Shown here piece by piece: positions 7,970 through 16,125 of a stretch of DNA of 64,000 bases. Every line of letters starts with the position of its first letter. Positions within the stretch are counted from its first letter, which is position 1. The notes under the pieces were generated by a model, which saw only the letters and a list, made by a program, of their open reading frames with translations, was not told where the DNA came from and did not search any database. The position numbers and the translations under genes were made by a program. The DNA is from Alteromonas marina (GTDB lineage: Bacteria; Pseudomonadota; Gammaproteobacteria; Enterobacterales; Alteromonadaceae): assembly GCF_000808575.1 (NCBI RefSeq), contig NZ_JWLW01000066.1:62001-126000 (forward strand), read 5' to 3'.

Positions 7970-10060
7970 TTAAAACGCGTACTTAACAGTAACGCCAAAC
8001 TGACGCCCGTTACCTATTTGGTAATATGGCTCATCGAAGGCATACTCATCGCGAGGGTCGTTGCTGAAACCACCGAACCCGCGGGTGTAGTACTCACGAT
8101 CAAACGCATTTTGTACCCAAAGTGATGTCTGCCAATCACCGTGTAACACCACAATCTCCGAATTAACCAGCGTAGTACTTGGCGAGGTTACATCATGGCC
8201 GTCAGAAAAACGGTATTCGCTTTTGTAATCTACATCTACACGCCAAAGCATGTTATCTGTAAGTGCGTACTCACTATATAGATTTGCGGTCCACTTAGGT
8301 GATTGAGCCTGTCTTTGCTCAGACACTTCAGTACCGTCTGCAAGCGTATACCCTTCAAAGGTAGCGCTTAGATAACCAACACTTGCATCTAGCTGCCATG
8401 CATCACTAGCAATCCAGCTAAGCTCCAGCTCGGCTCCTTTGTTTGTACCTAAATCAGCATTATCAATAATATCTACGAACCCTGCCGTACCGTCATCACG
8501 AGTGATAACGTCAAAATCGCTCACCTGAGTATCTTTTCTATCCATATAGAAAATTGCAGCGCGAGCAATTAGGTCAGGCGTAAGTAATGGGCCCTTAACG
8601 CCTACTTCGTAGTTCCAGTTATACTCTTCGTCGAAGAATCGCTGATCGTCATTCACGCGGCTGTCGGGGTTAAAGCCTGCACCTTTATAGCCACGCGAGA
8701 TACTGCCGTAATAGAAGTGCTCGCCCTGTGTATACTGAAGCGCTACTTTCCCGCCGACCATGGTGGTATCAAAGGCCCGTGTAAGCTGATTATTATCGGC
8801 GTAATCAAAGTCATAGTTTTCGACTCTTAACCCTGCTACAAGTACTAAATTTTCGTTCAATCGACTTTCAGTCTGAGCATAGATAGCGGTCGTCGTAGGC
8901 GTGTATTCACTGGCAAAGTCACTATCCAAATAAGTGTACTGACGTAGCAGCTTTTCTTCCGTGTTTTTATAAAATACGCCTATTGTCCAGTCGGTCATAC
9001 CATCAAAAAGTGCAGCACTGTCAGACGACACAAAACGCAACTCACCGGTTTGCGTTTCAACATCGCGGTAGTACGCATCAAACGATGTGTAACCCCATGG
9101 GTGAAAACCGGTAAATGTCCAATCTTCATCGTATCCATAGGCAATATTATGAGAAGCATGGGTGGCTATAAGAATAAGGTCACCCGCTGCAGTACTTGTT
9201 GTTGAGCGTGCGCTTACAGCGTGGGTTTGATGCTCGTCAAATCCTGGCTCGTCAGATAGTGTTTTGTTGTCGTTGTCCAGCGAGAACGCATCGTAGCCAT
9301 TATCAATGTCATACCAGCGATAAGTAAGTGCAAGTGTGGTTCTTTCATCTACGCTGCCTTCTACAGCAAAGCGCAACGCGGTCTCATCAATATTATTGGT
9401 GTCGCTTCTATCTAAAAAGGTGTTTTCTACAAAGCCATCGCTACGGTTATGCACAAGTGCAACGCGATATCCCCAGTCGGAATTGATATCGTCACCCGTT
9501 GCTCCCTCGATGCGGTAACTATCTTTGTTACCAATGCGGGCTTCGACGTAGTCTGGCGCCTCGCCGCCTACGTTATTACTGGAAAGCTTAACCGCACCGG
9601 CCAGTGCACCTGTACCATATAAGGTAGCCTGAGGTCCGCGATAGACCTCTAGCTGCTTGGTATCAAAAATGAGACCTGCTGCAGCAAGACCTGAAAAATC
9701 AAATTCATCGACGATAAAGCTTACCGAAGGGTTGATTGGCTCGGCGAATTGGCTACGCTCACCAATACCGCGAATTTGAACGAAGCGGCCACGGGACGCA
9801 CCAGCGGCAAAGTTCACGTTTGGAATGCTGTTTAGCACGCTGTCGATATGAGCAGGCTGTCTGCTGCGAAGACGTGCTTGGTCTAAAATCGTCGCGCTAG
9901 CACTTAGCTGGTCAAGTGTTGTTTGTCGAAAGTCACCAGATACAACGACCCGTTCAATGTCAGGAGGCGTGTTTTTTGACGTGTCGTTCACTGCAGATTC
10001 TTGTGCATAGGCTGCAACAGAACACGCAAGCAATGATAGTGTGAAAAGTGTTTTATACAT
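7970..10060 (-). CDS. TonB-dependent receptor, probably for thiamine
   Basis: A 696-residue outer-membrane receptor with signal peptide MYKTLFTLSLLACSVAAYAQ. A likely TonB box is IERVVVSGDF (about residues 35-44). The plug domain follows (DSVLNSIPNVNFAAG, RGRFVQIRGIGERSQF, EVYRGPQATLYGTGALAGAV), then a beta-barrel ending FGVTVKYAF with a C-terminal aromatic residue. The substrate is inferred from the TPP riboswitch in its leader and the thiamine genes that follow. Start: ATG at 10060 with AAGAG five bases upstream, inside a segment that can be sequestered by the riboswitch expression platform. Confidence 0.9.
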   Translation of the reverse strand: MYKTLFTLSLLACSVAAYAQESAVNDTSKNTPPDIERVVVSGDFRQTTLDQLSASATILDQARLRSRQPAHIDSVLNSIPNVNFAAGASRGRFVQIRGIGERSQFAEPINPSVSFIVDEFDFSGLAAAGLIFDTKQLEVYRGPQATLYGTGALAGAVKLSSNNVGGEAPDYVEARIGNKDSYRIEGATGDDINSDWGYRVALVHNRSDGFVENTFLDRSDTNNIDETALRFAVEGSVDERTTLALTYRWYDIDNGYDAFSLDNDNKTLSDEPGFDEHQTHAVSARSTTSTAAGDLILIATHASHNIAYGYDEDWTFTGFHPWGYTSFDAYYRDVETQTGELRFVSSDSAALFDGMTDWTIGVFYKNTEEKLLRQYTYLDSDFASEYTPTTTAIYAQTESRLNENLVLVAGLRVENYDFDYADNNQLTRAFDTTMVGGKVALQYTQGEHFYYGSISRGYKGAGFNPDSRVNDDQRFFDEEYNWNYEVGVKGPLLTPDLIARAAIFYMDRKDTQVSDFDVITRDDGTAGFVDIIDNADLGTNKGAELELSWIASDAWQLDASVGYLSATFEGYTLADGTEVSEQRQAQSPKWTANLYSEYALTDNMLWRVDVDYKSEYRFSDGHDVTSPSTTLVNSEIVVLHGDWQTSLWVQNAFDREYYTRGFGGFSNDPRDEYAFDEPYYQIGNGRQFGVTVKYAF

Positions 10061-10061
10061 A

Positions 10062-10096
10062 GGATCTCTTGTTCTTATTGAAGAAAAAAGATCCGG
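10062..10096 (-). promoter_or_regulatory. Expression platform of the TPP riboswitch (SD-sequestering hairpin)
   Basis: In the minus-strand RNA, GGAUCUUUU (10094-10086) can pair over nine positions (one G-U) with AAGAGAUCC (10070-10062), which contains the Shine-Dalgarno AAGAG and the spacer before the AUG at 10060. The overlapping CCGGAUC (10096-10090) is exactly complementary to GAUCCGG in the aptamer (10157-10151). The two pairings exclude each other, as expected for a translational OFF switch. This is read by eye, with no folding calculation. Confidence 0.6.
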
Positions 10097-10130
10097 GTCT
10101 AACGGCAGGTGATAAGGCTATATTGTGAAC

Positions 10131-10212
10131 CATCCCTACGCCGGTATTATCCGGATCAGGTTTAAGGGTTCCCACGAAAGTGGATCTCAGACCGAAAGCG
10201 GACACCCCTTGG
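10131..10212 (-). promoter_or_regulatory. TPP riboswitch (THI element)
   Basis: Read on the minus strand, the conserved THI-box elements occur in order: AAGGGGTGTCCGC, then GGTCTGAGATCCAC, then GGGAACCCTTAAACCTGATC and GGATAATACCGGCGTAGGGA. The CUGAGA and CUGAUC segments that contact the ligand and the P4/P5 hairpin (CCGG-AUAAUA-CCGG) are intact. It lies about 70 bases before the TonB receptor start and should repress the operon when thiamine pyrophosphate is abundant. Confidence 0.97.
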
Positions 10213-10258
10213 TATAGTGTTGCGTAGCTATAACTAGCAAACCCAACATCTGCGACGG

Positions 10259-10286
10259 AGTCTACCAGTTCGATACACGCCGTCAA
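10259..10286 (-). promoter_or_regulatory. Promoter of the thiamine operon
   Basis: Minus-strand TTGACG (10281-10286) and TAGACT (10259-10264) are separated by 16 bases. Transcription would start near 10252, about 40 bases before the aptamer. This is a reasonable sigma-70 match placed where the riboswitch requires it. Confidence 0.55.
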
Positions 10287-10316
10287 GCAGATAACACATT
10301 AAGCTAAGGTCATAAA

Positions 10317-10333
10317 CTTTATATGATATAAAG
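10317..10333. repeat. Perfect 17-bp A+T-rich palindrome
   Basis: CTTTATAT and ATATAAAG flank a central G between the thioesterase stop and the thiamine-operon promoter. It may act as a weak terminator for the thioesterase gene or as an operator. Confidence 0.4.
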
Positions 10334-10349
10334 CATTGAGGTTTATAGA

Positions 10350-10775
10350 CTATTCAGCTTCAGTATTCATATTTAGGCGACGTACTTCGTCATCTGTCTG
10401 GGCCTTTAACCCTTCTAGCGTTTTGCCGTGTGCTGTTGGTTGGCGAGTATCTGGGTCAACCTTGACGAAAACGATGTCATCTGCAAAACAAATGGTTTTC
10501 TTGGTGGCCTTGTTGCGTACCAGGCAGCTTACGGTAATTGAAGAACGACCCACAGCCTTAGTTTCCAAGCCAAACTCTACAATATCACCCTGCATTGCAG
10601 GTGATTCAAAGCTAATTTCACCAATATGCTTCGTAACCAAACAATTTGTTTCTAACTGACAAATAGCCCAAATGGCAGCTTCTTCGTCTATCCATTCTAA
10701 CGCGCGGCCACCGAACAAAGAATTGGCGTAATTAAGGTCGTTTGGCATAACTAAACGCCGAGAAAGAAAGCGCAT
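10350..10775 (-). CDS. Hotdog-fold acyl-CoA thioesterase
   Basis: The 141-residue protein fits the hotdog thioesterase family: LVMPNDLNYANSLFGGRALEWIDEEAA near the N-terminus corresponds to the central helix with the catalytic Asn/Asp region, followed by strands GEISFESPAMQGDIVEFGLE and SSITVSCLVRNK. It would hydrolyse acyl-CoA to CoA and acid in the cytosol; chain preference cannot be told. GAGGAATTCG precedes the ATG. It is divergent from tmcA with 59 bases between. A second thioesterase of the same fold lies at 48991-49467. Confidence 0.88.
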   Translation of the reverse strand: MRFLSRRLVMPNDLNYANSLFGGRALEWIDEEAAIWAICQLETNCLVTKHIGEISFESPAMQGDIVEFGLETKAVGRSSITVSCLVRNKATKKTICFADDIVFVKVDPDTRQPTAHGKTLEGLKAQTDDEVRRLNMNTEAE

Positions 10776-10834
10776 TCGAATTCCTCATAATAAATCGCTA
10801 CTATAGCGTTAGATTATACCGAAAAAACTGATTC

Positions 10835-13162
10835 ATGGCGCTAACTCAATTACGCGAATGGCTATTAGCCCCTTATTGTGAAGATGGCTCAAACGTCACT
10901 CCCCCGCTCCACCGAAAAATGCTCGTTGTCTCTGGCGGAAATGCATTCTGTAATGCCGCACTTTGCTGCATACACTCGTTAGCGGATGACGTTTCATCTA
11001 TCAGCATTGCAAGTTTTACTGGCAACACGCTGAAAGGAAAAAAGCGCAAACAGGTATTAGGTAGCGAATACGACATGGCTATCTTGGACTGCCGCGATAC
11101 TTTCAAGCCAGGAGATATGATGGCTGTAGCAGGCACTGTTAAACGCAAAGGTTGCTTAGTAATTGTGTGCCCAGATTTTAGTGAATGGGTCGAGAATGTT
11201 TCTGTGCCGTTTATTTCAGAAGGTTTTACGTTTTCTCGCAGCCGATACCTCGCTCGCTTTATTGAACGCCTTCGGAATAATGCTTATGTAGCCTTTCATA
11301 CAGAAACTAAAACAATTCTGCCAGATATAGAAAGGTATCGCGTAGACCAAATATCTAAGCAACACGCTTTTAAAAGTGCGCTGTTTAAAACGCAAGAACA
11401 ACAAGATGCCTATGAACGTTTGTATCAAGCATTCTCAGTAAACCAATTAAATGCTCTCGTCACTGCTCCAAGGGGACGAGGCAAATCTTCTCTATTAGGT
11501 ATATTCATTGATAGCTTGATCAGCGAAGGGAAAAACGTGCTGCTTACTAGCGAGCAAGTGAGTAACGTTACTAACCTAATGTCGCGTATTAATAAGCACA
11601 AGGGTTCAATGCCCCCCTCGCTTTCATCATCTTATGGCTCCTCTGATGATAAAGACCAGATGCCAGTTAATCACAAAATAACACCTTTAGGTTCGGTTAA
11701 ATGGGTGCCCCCTGACAGTGAGCTTCTCTATGGCAGCTGTCCTTCTTCTGGTTGCAATAACAACGCCCGTTTCGATCTTGTTGTGGTTGATGAGGCGGCG
11801 TCCTTACCATTACCTGTTGTGGCACGTATATTGGCCCATAACCCACAGTGGGTATTAAGTACTACGCTTCAAGGTTACGAAGGCTCGGGAAATGGTTTCA
11901 TTCACAAGCTCATACCTAACTTACCCAACACTGTTGAACACCTAAGTTTGTCGACGCCGCTGCGTTGGTTTGATAAAGATCCTGTTGAGAGGTTCTTAAA
12001 TCACACCTGTTTGTTTGAAGAATATTCCGAGAAAGATACCCCGTGTCTTTCCCCCCCTGAAAACCGAACTAATAACATCGCTCATTTAGAACAAGAAGAC
12101 AGTGCGTTGTTAATGAAGGTATGTAGTTTCAATATTTGTACATTTGAAAATATACCTGAACACATGCTTCAACAAGTGATGTCACTTCTTGCGCTTGCGC
12201 ATTACCAAACAACGCCTGACGATTTCATGCGTTTATTAGACAGCCCTGACGTGCTTGTTGCCACACTTAAAACAGAAAGGTTAGTGCTTGCTGCCGCGAT
12301 AATTAATATTGAGGGAGGTAACAGCTTGAGCACTTTATCTTGTGAGATTGCGTCGGGGCGTCGCCGTCCTCAAGGTCACCTAGGTGCACAGCGGTTAACA
12401 TTGCTGTCGGCAGACCCTGAAGCCGCAACGTTTAATTACTGGAGAATTAACCGTATAGCAGTGCAGCCAAAGCTTCAAGCCAGAGGGGTTGGTAGCTACC
12501 TTATTCAAAAATTGATTGAAACAACGCACGGTCAAGCCATTGATGCTATGTGCACGTCGTACGGGACAACAGCTAAACTCGACAAGTTTTGGTCTAACAA
12601 TGGTTTTCAAATTGTTGATTATGGTAGAAAACCAAATAAAGCCAGTGGAGAAACTAGTGCTTTAGCTATATTACCCAAAACTTCTAATGCAAAAGCTATG
12701 GTTGCAAGGCTTATCGCGTTGAAAACTAGCCTTACCAGTGCAGCAATGCTAGATGAACTTCCCCACTCTGTTCTTTCAACCTATGTAAACAAGCTTGTTC
12801 ACTTTACTCAAGGAACACGCCCACTAGACGATGTGTGGCCCGTATTAAATAAGTTAGCTTGCGAAATACAACCGATGAGCTCTACGAATGACCATAAGTC
12901 GCGTCGAAATAGCAAAGGACAGAAATACAGTAACTTGGCTCTAGAGCGCGCAGAATTGCTTGCTCTACTCAATAAGCTAGTTAACATTATAGAGTCAGAG
13001 GGTTACTTGAAAGCACTCTTTACAAGTTCTGATACAGAAATAGGGTGTATCAAGGCGTTATTAATAAATCACAATATAAAAGTAAATGGATTGAAAGAAC
13101 TCACCTCCTTAATTAGAACGACTGTCCACCCCGCTTTCGACTCAATAAATCGATTTATATAA
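10835..13162 (+). CDS. tmcA: tRNA(Met) cytidine acetyltransferase
   Basis: A 775-residue TmcA homologue that makes N4-acetylcytidine at the wobble base of elongator tRNA-Met, using acetyl-CoA and ATP. Domain order: an N-terminal DUF1726-type domain, an RNA-helicase-like ATPase with Walker A TAPRGRGKSSLLG near residue 210 and a DEAA-type Walker B (LVVVDEAASLPLPV) near residue 318, a GNAT domain with RIAVQPKLQARGVGSYLIQ near residue 540, and a C-terminal tRNA-binding tail. An internal insert near residues 255-290 (SSSYGSSDDKDQMPVNHK) looks like a variable loop. No clear Shine-Dalgarno precedes the ATG. Confidence 0.95.
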   Translation: MALTQLREWLLAPYCEDGSNVTPPLHRKMLVVSGGNAFCNAALCCIHSLADDVSSISIASFTGNTLKGKKRKQVLGSEYDMAILDCRDTFKPGDMMAVAGTVKRKGCLVIVCPDFSEWVENVSVPFISEGFTFSRSRYLARFIERLRNNAYVAFHTETKTILPDIERYRVDQISKQHAFKSALFKTQEQQDAYERLYQAFSVNQLNALVTAPRGRGKSSLLGIFIDSLISEGKNVLLTSEQVSNVTNLMSRINKHKGSMPPSLSSSYGSSDDKDQMPVNHKITPLGSVKWVPPDSELLYGSCPSSGCNNNARFDLVVVDEAASLPLPVVARILAHNPQWVLSTTLQGYEGSGNGFIHKLIPNLPNTVEHLSLSTPLRWFDKDPVERFLNHTCLFEEYSEKDTPCLSPPENRTNNIAHLEQEDSALLMKVCSFNICTFENIPEHMLQQVMSLLALAHYQTTPDDFMRLLDSPDVLVATLKTERLVLAAAIINIEGGNSLSTLSCEIASGRRRPQGHLGAQRLTLLSADPEAATFNYWRINRIAVQPKLQARGVGSYLIQKLIETTHGQAIDAMCTSYGTTAKLDKFWSNNGFQIVDYGRKPNKASGETSALAILPKTSNAKAMVARLIALKTSLTSAAMLDELPHSVLSTYVNKLVHFTQGTRPLDDVWPVLNKLACEIQPMSSTNDHKSRRNSKGQKYSNLALERAELLALLNKLVNIIESEGYLKALFTSSDTEIGCIKALLINHNIKVNGLKELTSLIRTTVHPAFDSINRFI

Positions 13163-13262
13163 CGCTATTCAAAAAGATCTGAATACTTCTACTGTTCGTT
13201 GAAAAACGAATTGATACTTTTTTTTACTTCATCTTTGGGGCAAACAAGCCTTAGCTAAGGAC

Positions 13263-13290
13263 AAAAAAAAAGCCTCCCAAGGGAGGCTTT
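13263..13290 (-). terminator. Intrinsic terminator of the DUF3450-TonB-TPR operon
   Basis: The stem AGCCTCCC/GGGAGGCT (13271-13288) with a 2-base loop is followed, in the minus direction, by a run of eight T. It lies just past the TPR gene stop and could also work weakly for tmcA on the plus strand. Confidence 0.9.
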
Positions 13291-13308
13291 TATAGCTAAT
13301 TCCGGATA

Positions 13309-14580
13309 TTAAATATTAATACCGCGGTTTTTCGCTTTTTCCTTTATGTAAGGTTCCCACGCTGCCGCATTACGACGTAGTGAGCGATCTTTTTTAGCTT
13401 CTTGAACGTGCTTGTACGCAGCTCGATAATCACCAGCATAAAAGTTCGCTTCCATAAGCGTAAAGTGCACTTTTTCCGGGTTTTCGATACCGCGCTCAAG
13501 AGCATTCTCGAGAGCTTTAACCGCTCCTTTGTAATCTTCAGCGATAAGCAACAAGGTACCTTGCTTGCGATAATATTCTGGATCAGAAGTCTCTGCTGCG
13601 GCTTTCGCATATAACTTAGCTGCAGTTTTGAAATCTTTAGCAGCGTGATAAGCATTCGCTATACTAGCCGTTAACTCAGCGTCTTCTTCAAGTACACCAG
13701 CTTTGATGAACTTTTCCAAAGTCTTCGCACCGCGGTACGGCATACCATTACTTTGATAGAGCTGAGCTAGCGCTTTAGCTTCACTTTCTTTCTTCAAGAA
13801 ACCTTGCATATCTGCAAGTTCGAAAGAAGATAATGCCTTCTTATACTCTTCGACCTGTAAGTAGAACATACCTAACTGAGTCCACCACCGTGGCTCTTCA
13901 GGGAATTTACGAACAAGTTCTTCTGCAACAAGAACCGTCTGGTCATACATCTTACGCTCGTAATAAGAGGTAAGTTTCAAAACATACGGGTTCTTGTTCG
14001 GCTCTTCGTATAAAGCAATAGCTTTATCTGCTGGCTCAATCATTTTATCTAATTGCTTAGATTCATAATAAGCCTGAGTCAAGCGAGTATAAACGTCGGC
14101 ATCTTCTTTACATGTGAAGTCCATCCAGCTGTTATACCATTTTACAGCGTCGGTATACTTTTCTTCCTGCATGCTCAAGTCACCTAAAAGCTTAAGTGTT
14201 TGAGCGTGCTCTAGGTCGTTTAGTACCTTGGTTTTAACAGAATCGACAAGGTAGTTATAAGCCTTTCCACCTTGGCCTTCCTGCGCTGCAAGTAGGTTAC
14301 CAATGAAGCGATTAACGTACGCCTTATCAAAATCGTCGGAAGGGTCGATTTCATAAAGAACGTTTAATGCTTCATCTACCTGGTCTTCATTGTAAAATTC
14401 GAAAGCTTTTTGAACTTTCTTACCGGTACGCTCACCTACAAGCGTTGTTTTTCCTTTCTCATAGCCAGGACAAACAACAGGTGATGTCTGCGCTAGGGCA
14501 GCGGGTGCTGAAAGCACCGCACCTGCGCCAAGCACTAAAGCAACGGCTGACATTTTGAATGTACGTTTCATCATGATCAT
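13309..14580 (-). CDS. Periplasmic TPR protein of the TonB2-type system
   Basis: A 423-residue secreted protein with signal peptide MKRTFKMSAVALVLGAGAVL ending APAALAQ. The mature part is made of tetratricopeptide-like helical repeats (for example AFEFYNEDQVDEALNVLYEI, TQLGMFYLQVEEYKKALSSF, YRKQGTLLLIAEDYKGAVKA). It is the last gene of the DUF3450-ttpC-exbB-exbD-tonB operon and overlaps tonB by four bases (ATGA). Homologues keep this position in Alteromonadales; a scaffold role coupling the TonB complex to receptors or the cell wall is plausible but unproven. GGAG sits eight bases before an internal ATG at 14574, so the true start may be there rather than 14580. Confidence 0.85.
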   Translation of the reverse strand: MIMMKRTFKMSAVALVLGAGAVLSAPAALAQTSPVVCPGYEKGKTTLVGERTGKKVQKAFEFYNEDQVDEALNVLYEIDPSDDFDKAYVNRFIGNLLAAQEGQGGKAYNYLVDSVKTKVLNDLEHAQTLKLLGDLSMQEEKYTDAVKWYNSWMDFTCKEDADVYTRLTQAYYESKQLDKMIEPADKAIALYEEPNKNPYVLKLTSYYERKMYDQTVLVAEELVRKFPEEPRWWTQLGMFYLQVEEYKKALSSFELADMQGFLKKESEAKALAQLYQSNGMPYRGAKTLEKFIKAGVLEEDAELTASIANAYHAAKDFKTAAKLYAKAAAETSDPEYYRKQGTLLLIAEDYKGAVKALENALERGIENPEKVHFTLMEANFYAGDYRAAYKHVQEAKKDRSLRRNAAAWEPYIKEKAKNRGINI

Positions 14581-15188
14581 TGCTCCAGTTTAAAGTCTAG
14601 CTGTACGAACATGCCAGGTTGTTTAACCGGCTTGCCATCAACGATCTTAGGCTTGTATTTCCACTTACGTAGAGCACGACGTGCTTCACGGTCGAATACG
14701 CGCTTAGGTTCAGCTTCGATAACTTCGATATCTTCGACACCACCAACTTCGTTGATAGTGAAAGACAGTCTCACCCAACCTTCGCGGCCGTCTCGGGCTG
14801 CATCAGGTGGATATTTCGGGTCGATACGAACGATAGGTGTTGCTTCACCATCACGCTGCATTGCACCAACACCACCGATGTTTACACCAACACCACCTGT
14901 GTCGATAGCTGGAATAGCTAAGCTAAAGCCATCTGCATCAGGTTCCGCGGCTTCAGGCTCTACTTGCTCCATTTTTGGAGGCTGTGGAGGCGGTGGCGGC
15001 GGTGGTGGTGGAACACGAGTACGCGTTTGCGTCTGGTCGTCTGGTTCCTGCATTACAATATCGATCACCGGTGCAGGCGGTACTTCGTCTGCTGGTCTAG
15101 ATGAATTTTCAATCAACTTGGCCATTAGAACGAAAAGGGCAAATGCAACCGCAGCACCTAATACAATAGATACAAGTATACGTAACAT
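14577..15188 (-). CDS. tonB: TonB energy transducer (TonB2 type)
   Basis: A 203-residue TonB protein. One N-terminal membrane helix (ILVSIVLGAAVAFALFVLMA) is followed by a periplasmic Pro-rich stretch with nine consecutive prolines near residue 62. The C-terminal TonB domain contains ATPIVRIDPKYPPDAARDGR with the classic YP, then GWVRLSFTIN and RRALRKWKYKP. It is short, like Vibrio TonB2, and links the ExbB/ExbD proton channel to outer-membrane receptors. It starts one base after exbD (AAGGGGATAAG before the ATG). It probably serves some of the four TonB receptors in this window. Confidence 0.95.
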   Translation of the reverse strand: MLRILVSIVLGAAVAFALFVLMAKLIENSSRPADEVPPAPVIDIVMQEPDDQTQTRTRVPPPPPPPPPQPPKMEQVEPEAAEPDADGFSLAIPAIDTGGVGVNIGGVGAMQRDGEATPIVRIDPKYPPDAARDGREGWVRLSFTINEVGGVEDIEVIEAEPKRVFDREARRALRKWKYKPKIVDGKPVKQPGMFVQLDFKLEQ

Positions 15189-15189
15189 C

Positions 15190-15588
15190 TTATCCCCTTG
15201 CCGCTACCGAAACTCGGTTAACGCCAGCGGCTTTAACCTGATCCATAATTTCAACTACTAAACCATGTTTCGCTTTTATATCAGCTTGAATGATTACGTA
15301 GTCAGTTGGCTGCTCGGTAAGCAGTCTTTCAATATTCGCTCTCACGCTGTCCGGCGCTACTTCACGCTTGTCTAGCCATACATTTCCGTCTTCCGTTACG
15401 GCGATGAAAATGTTTGCATTTTTGTGAAGAATCGCCTGGCTCGCATCTGGCTTGTTGACTTCGATCCCTGCTTCTTTAACGAAAACAGTGGTAACGATAA
15501 AGAAGATCAGCATGATAAACACGATATCCAACATGGGTGTCATGTCGATCTGTGCATCTTCTTCCTCGGTTCTGACTTTTCGAGCCAT
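15190..15588 (-). CDS. exbD: ExbD/TolR-family proton channel subunit
   Basis: A 132-residue ExbD: one N-terminal transmembrane helix with the conserved proton-carrying Asp (MTPMLDIVFIMLIFFIVTTV), then a periplasmic domain with IFIAVTEDGNVWLDKREV and YVIIQADIKAKHGLVVEIMD. With ExbB it forms the inner-membrane proton channel that powers TonB. It lies 11 bases after exbB, with GAGAGAGA before the ATG. Confidence 0.95.
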   Translation of the reverse strand: MARKVRTEEEDAQIDMTPMLDIVFIMLIFFIVTTVFVKEAGIEVNKPDASQAILHKNANIFIAVTEDGNVWLDKREVAPDSVRANIERLLTEQPTDYVIIQADIKAKHGLVVEIMDQVKAAGVNRVSVAARG

Positions 15589-15599
15589 AATCTCTCTCT

Positions 15600-16124
15600 C
15601 TAATGATGTGGCAGGCTATCAACTAGCCCTTCTCTTGCCAGCTTCACTTTCGCTTCAAGACGTGAACTGATAAACAGCCCAGATAGCGCGGCTACCATTC
15701 CCGCCATTGTCGGAATAGTTGCCATAGAGATACCAGCTGCCATAAGACGTGCGTTGCTGGTGCCCTGTGTTGCCATTGTCTCGAAAACACTGATCATACC
15801 GGTTACTGTTCCAAGTAGACCGATTAGTGGACACATTGCAATAATGGTTCTGATAATCAGCATTCTAGCGTTTAGATCGTCTGACGCTTGAGAAATCCAC
15901 GCGTCACGGATTCTATGCGCATACCATGATGTGGTATCTGCTCGGGCATCCCAATTCGCGATGATGTTTTTCTTCACCTTAGGGAAGACCGAAGTTAAAT
16001 ACCAGTAACGCTCAATCATTAAAACCCACATGAGAAAGAGCGCGGCAGCAACGAAATATAGTACGTCACCGCCGGTAGCGATAAAGTCCCTGACCGATTC
16101 GAATAATCCAATCAGGTAATTCAT
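15600..16124 (-). CDS. exbB: ExbB2 (MotA/TolQ/ExbB-family proton channel protein)
   Basis: A 174-residue ExbB/TolQ family protein with three membrane segments: DVLYFVAAALFLMWVLMIER near the N-terminus, then IAMCPLIGLLGTVTGMISVF and ISMATIPTMAGMVAALSGLF. The GLLGTVTGM motif is the family signature. It is the short ExbB of a TonB2-type complex, beside the long TtpC paralogue encoded one base upstream. Confidence 0.93.
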   Translation of the reverse strand: MNYLIGLFESVRDFIATGGDVLYFVAAALFLMWVLMIERYWYLTSVFPKVKKNIIANWDARADTTSWYAHRIRDAWISQASDDLNARMLIIRTIIAMCPLIGLLGTVTGMISVFETMATQGTSNARLMAAGISMATIPTMAGMVAALSGLFISSRLEAKVKLAREGLVDSLPHH

Positions 16125-16125
16125 A

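Noticed and set aside
10053-10286. 77-codon minus-strand frame upstream of the thiamine receptor gene
   Set aside because: It lies on top of the TPP riboswitch and its leader; its reading is a by-product of the conserved RNA sequence.
14611-15261. 216-codon plus-strand frame with a poly-Gly stretch
   Set aside because: It is antisense to tonB; the Gly run is the complement of the TonB proline codons.
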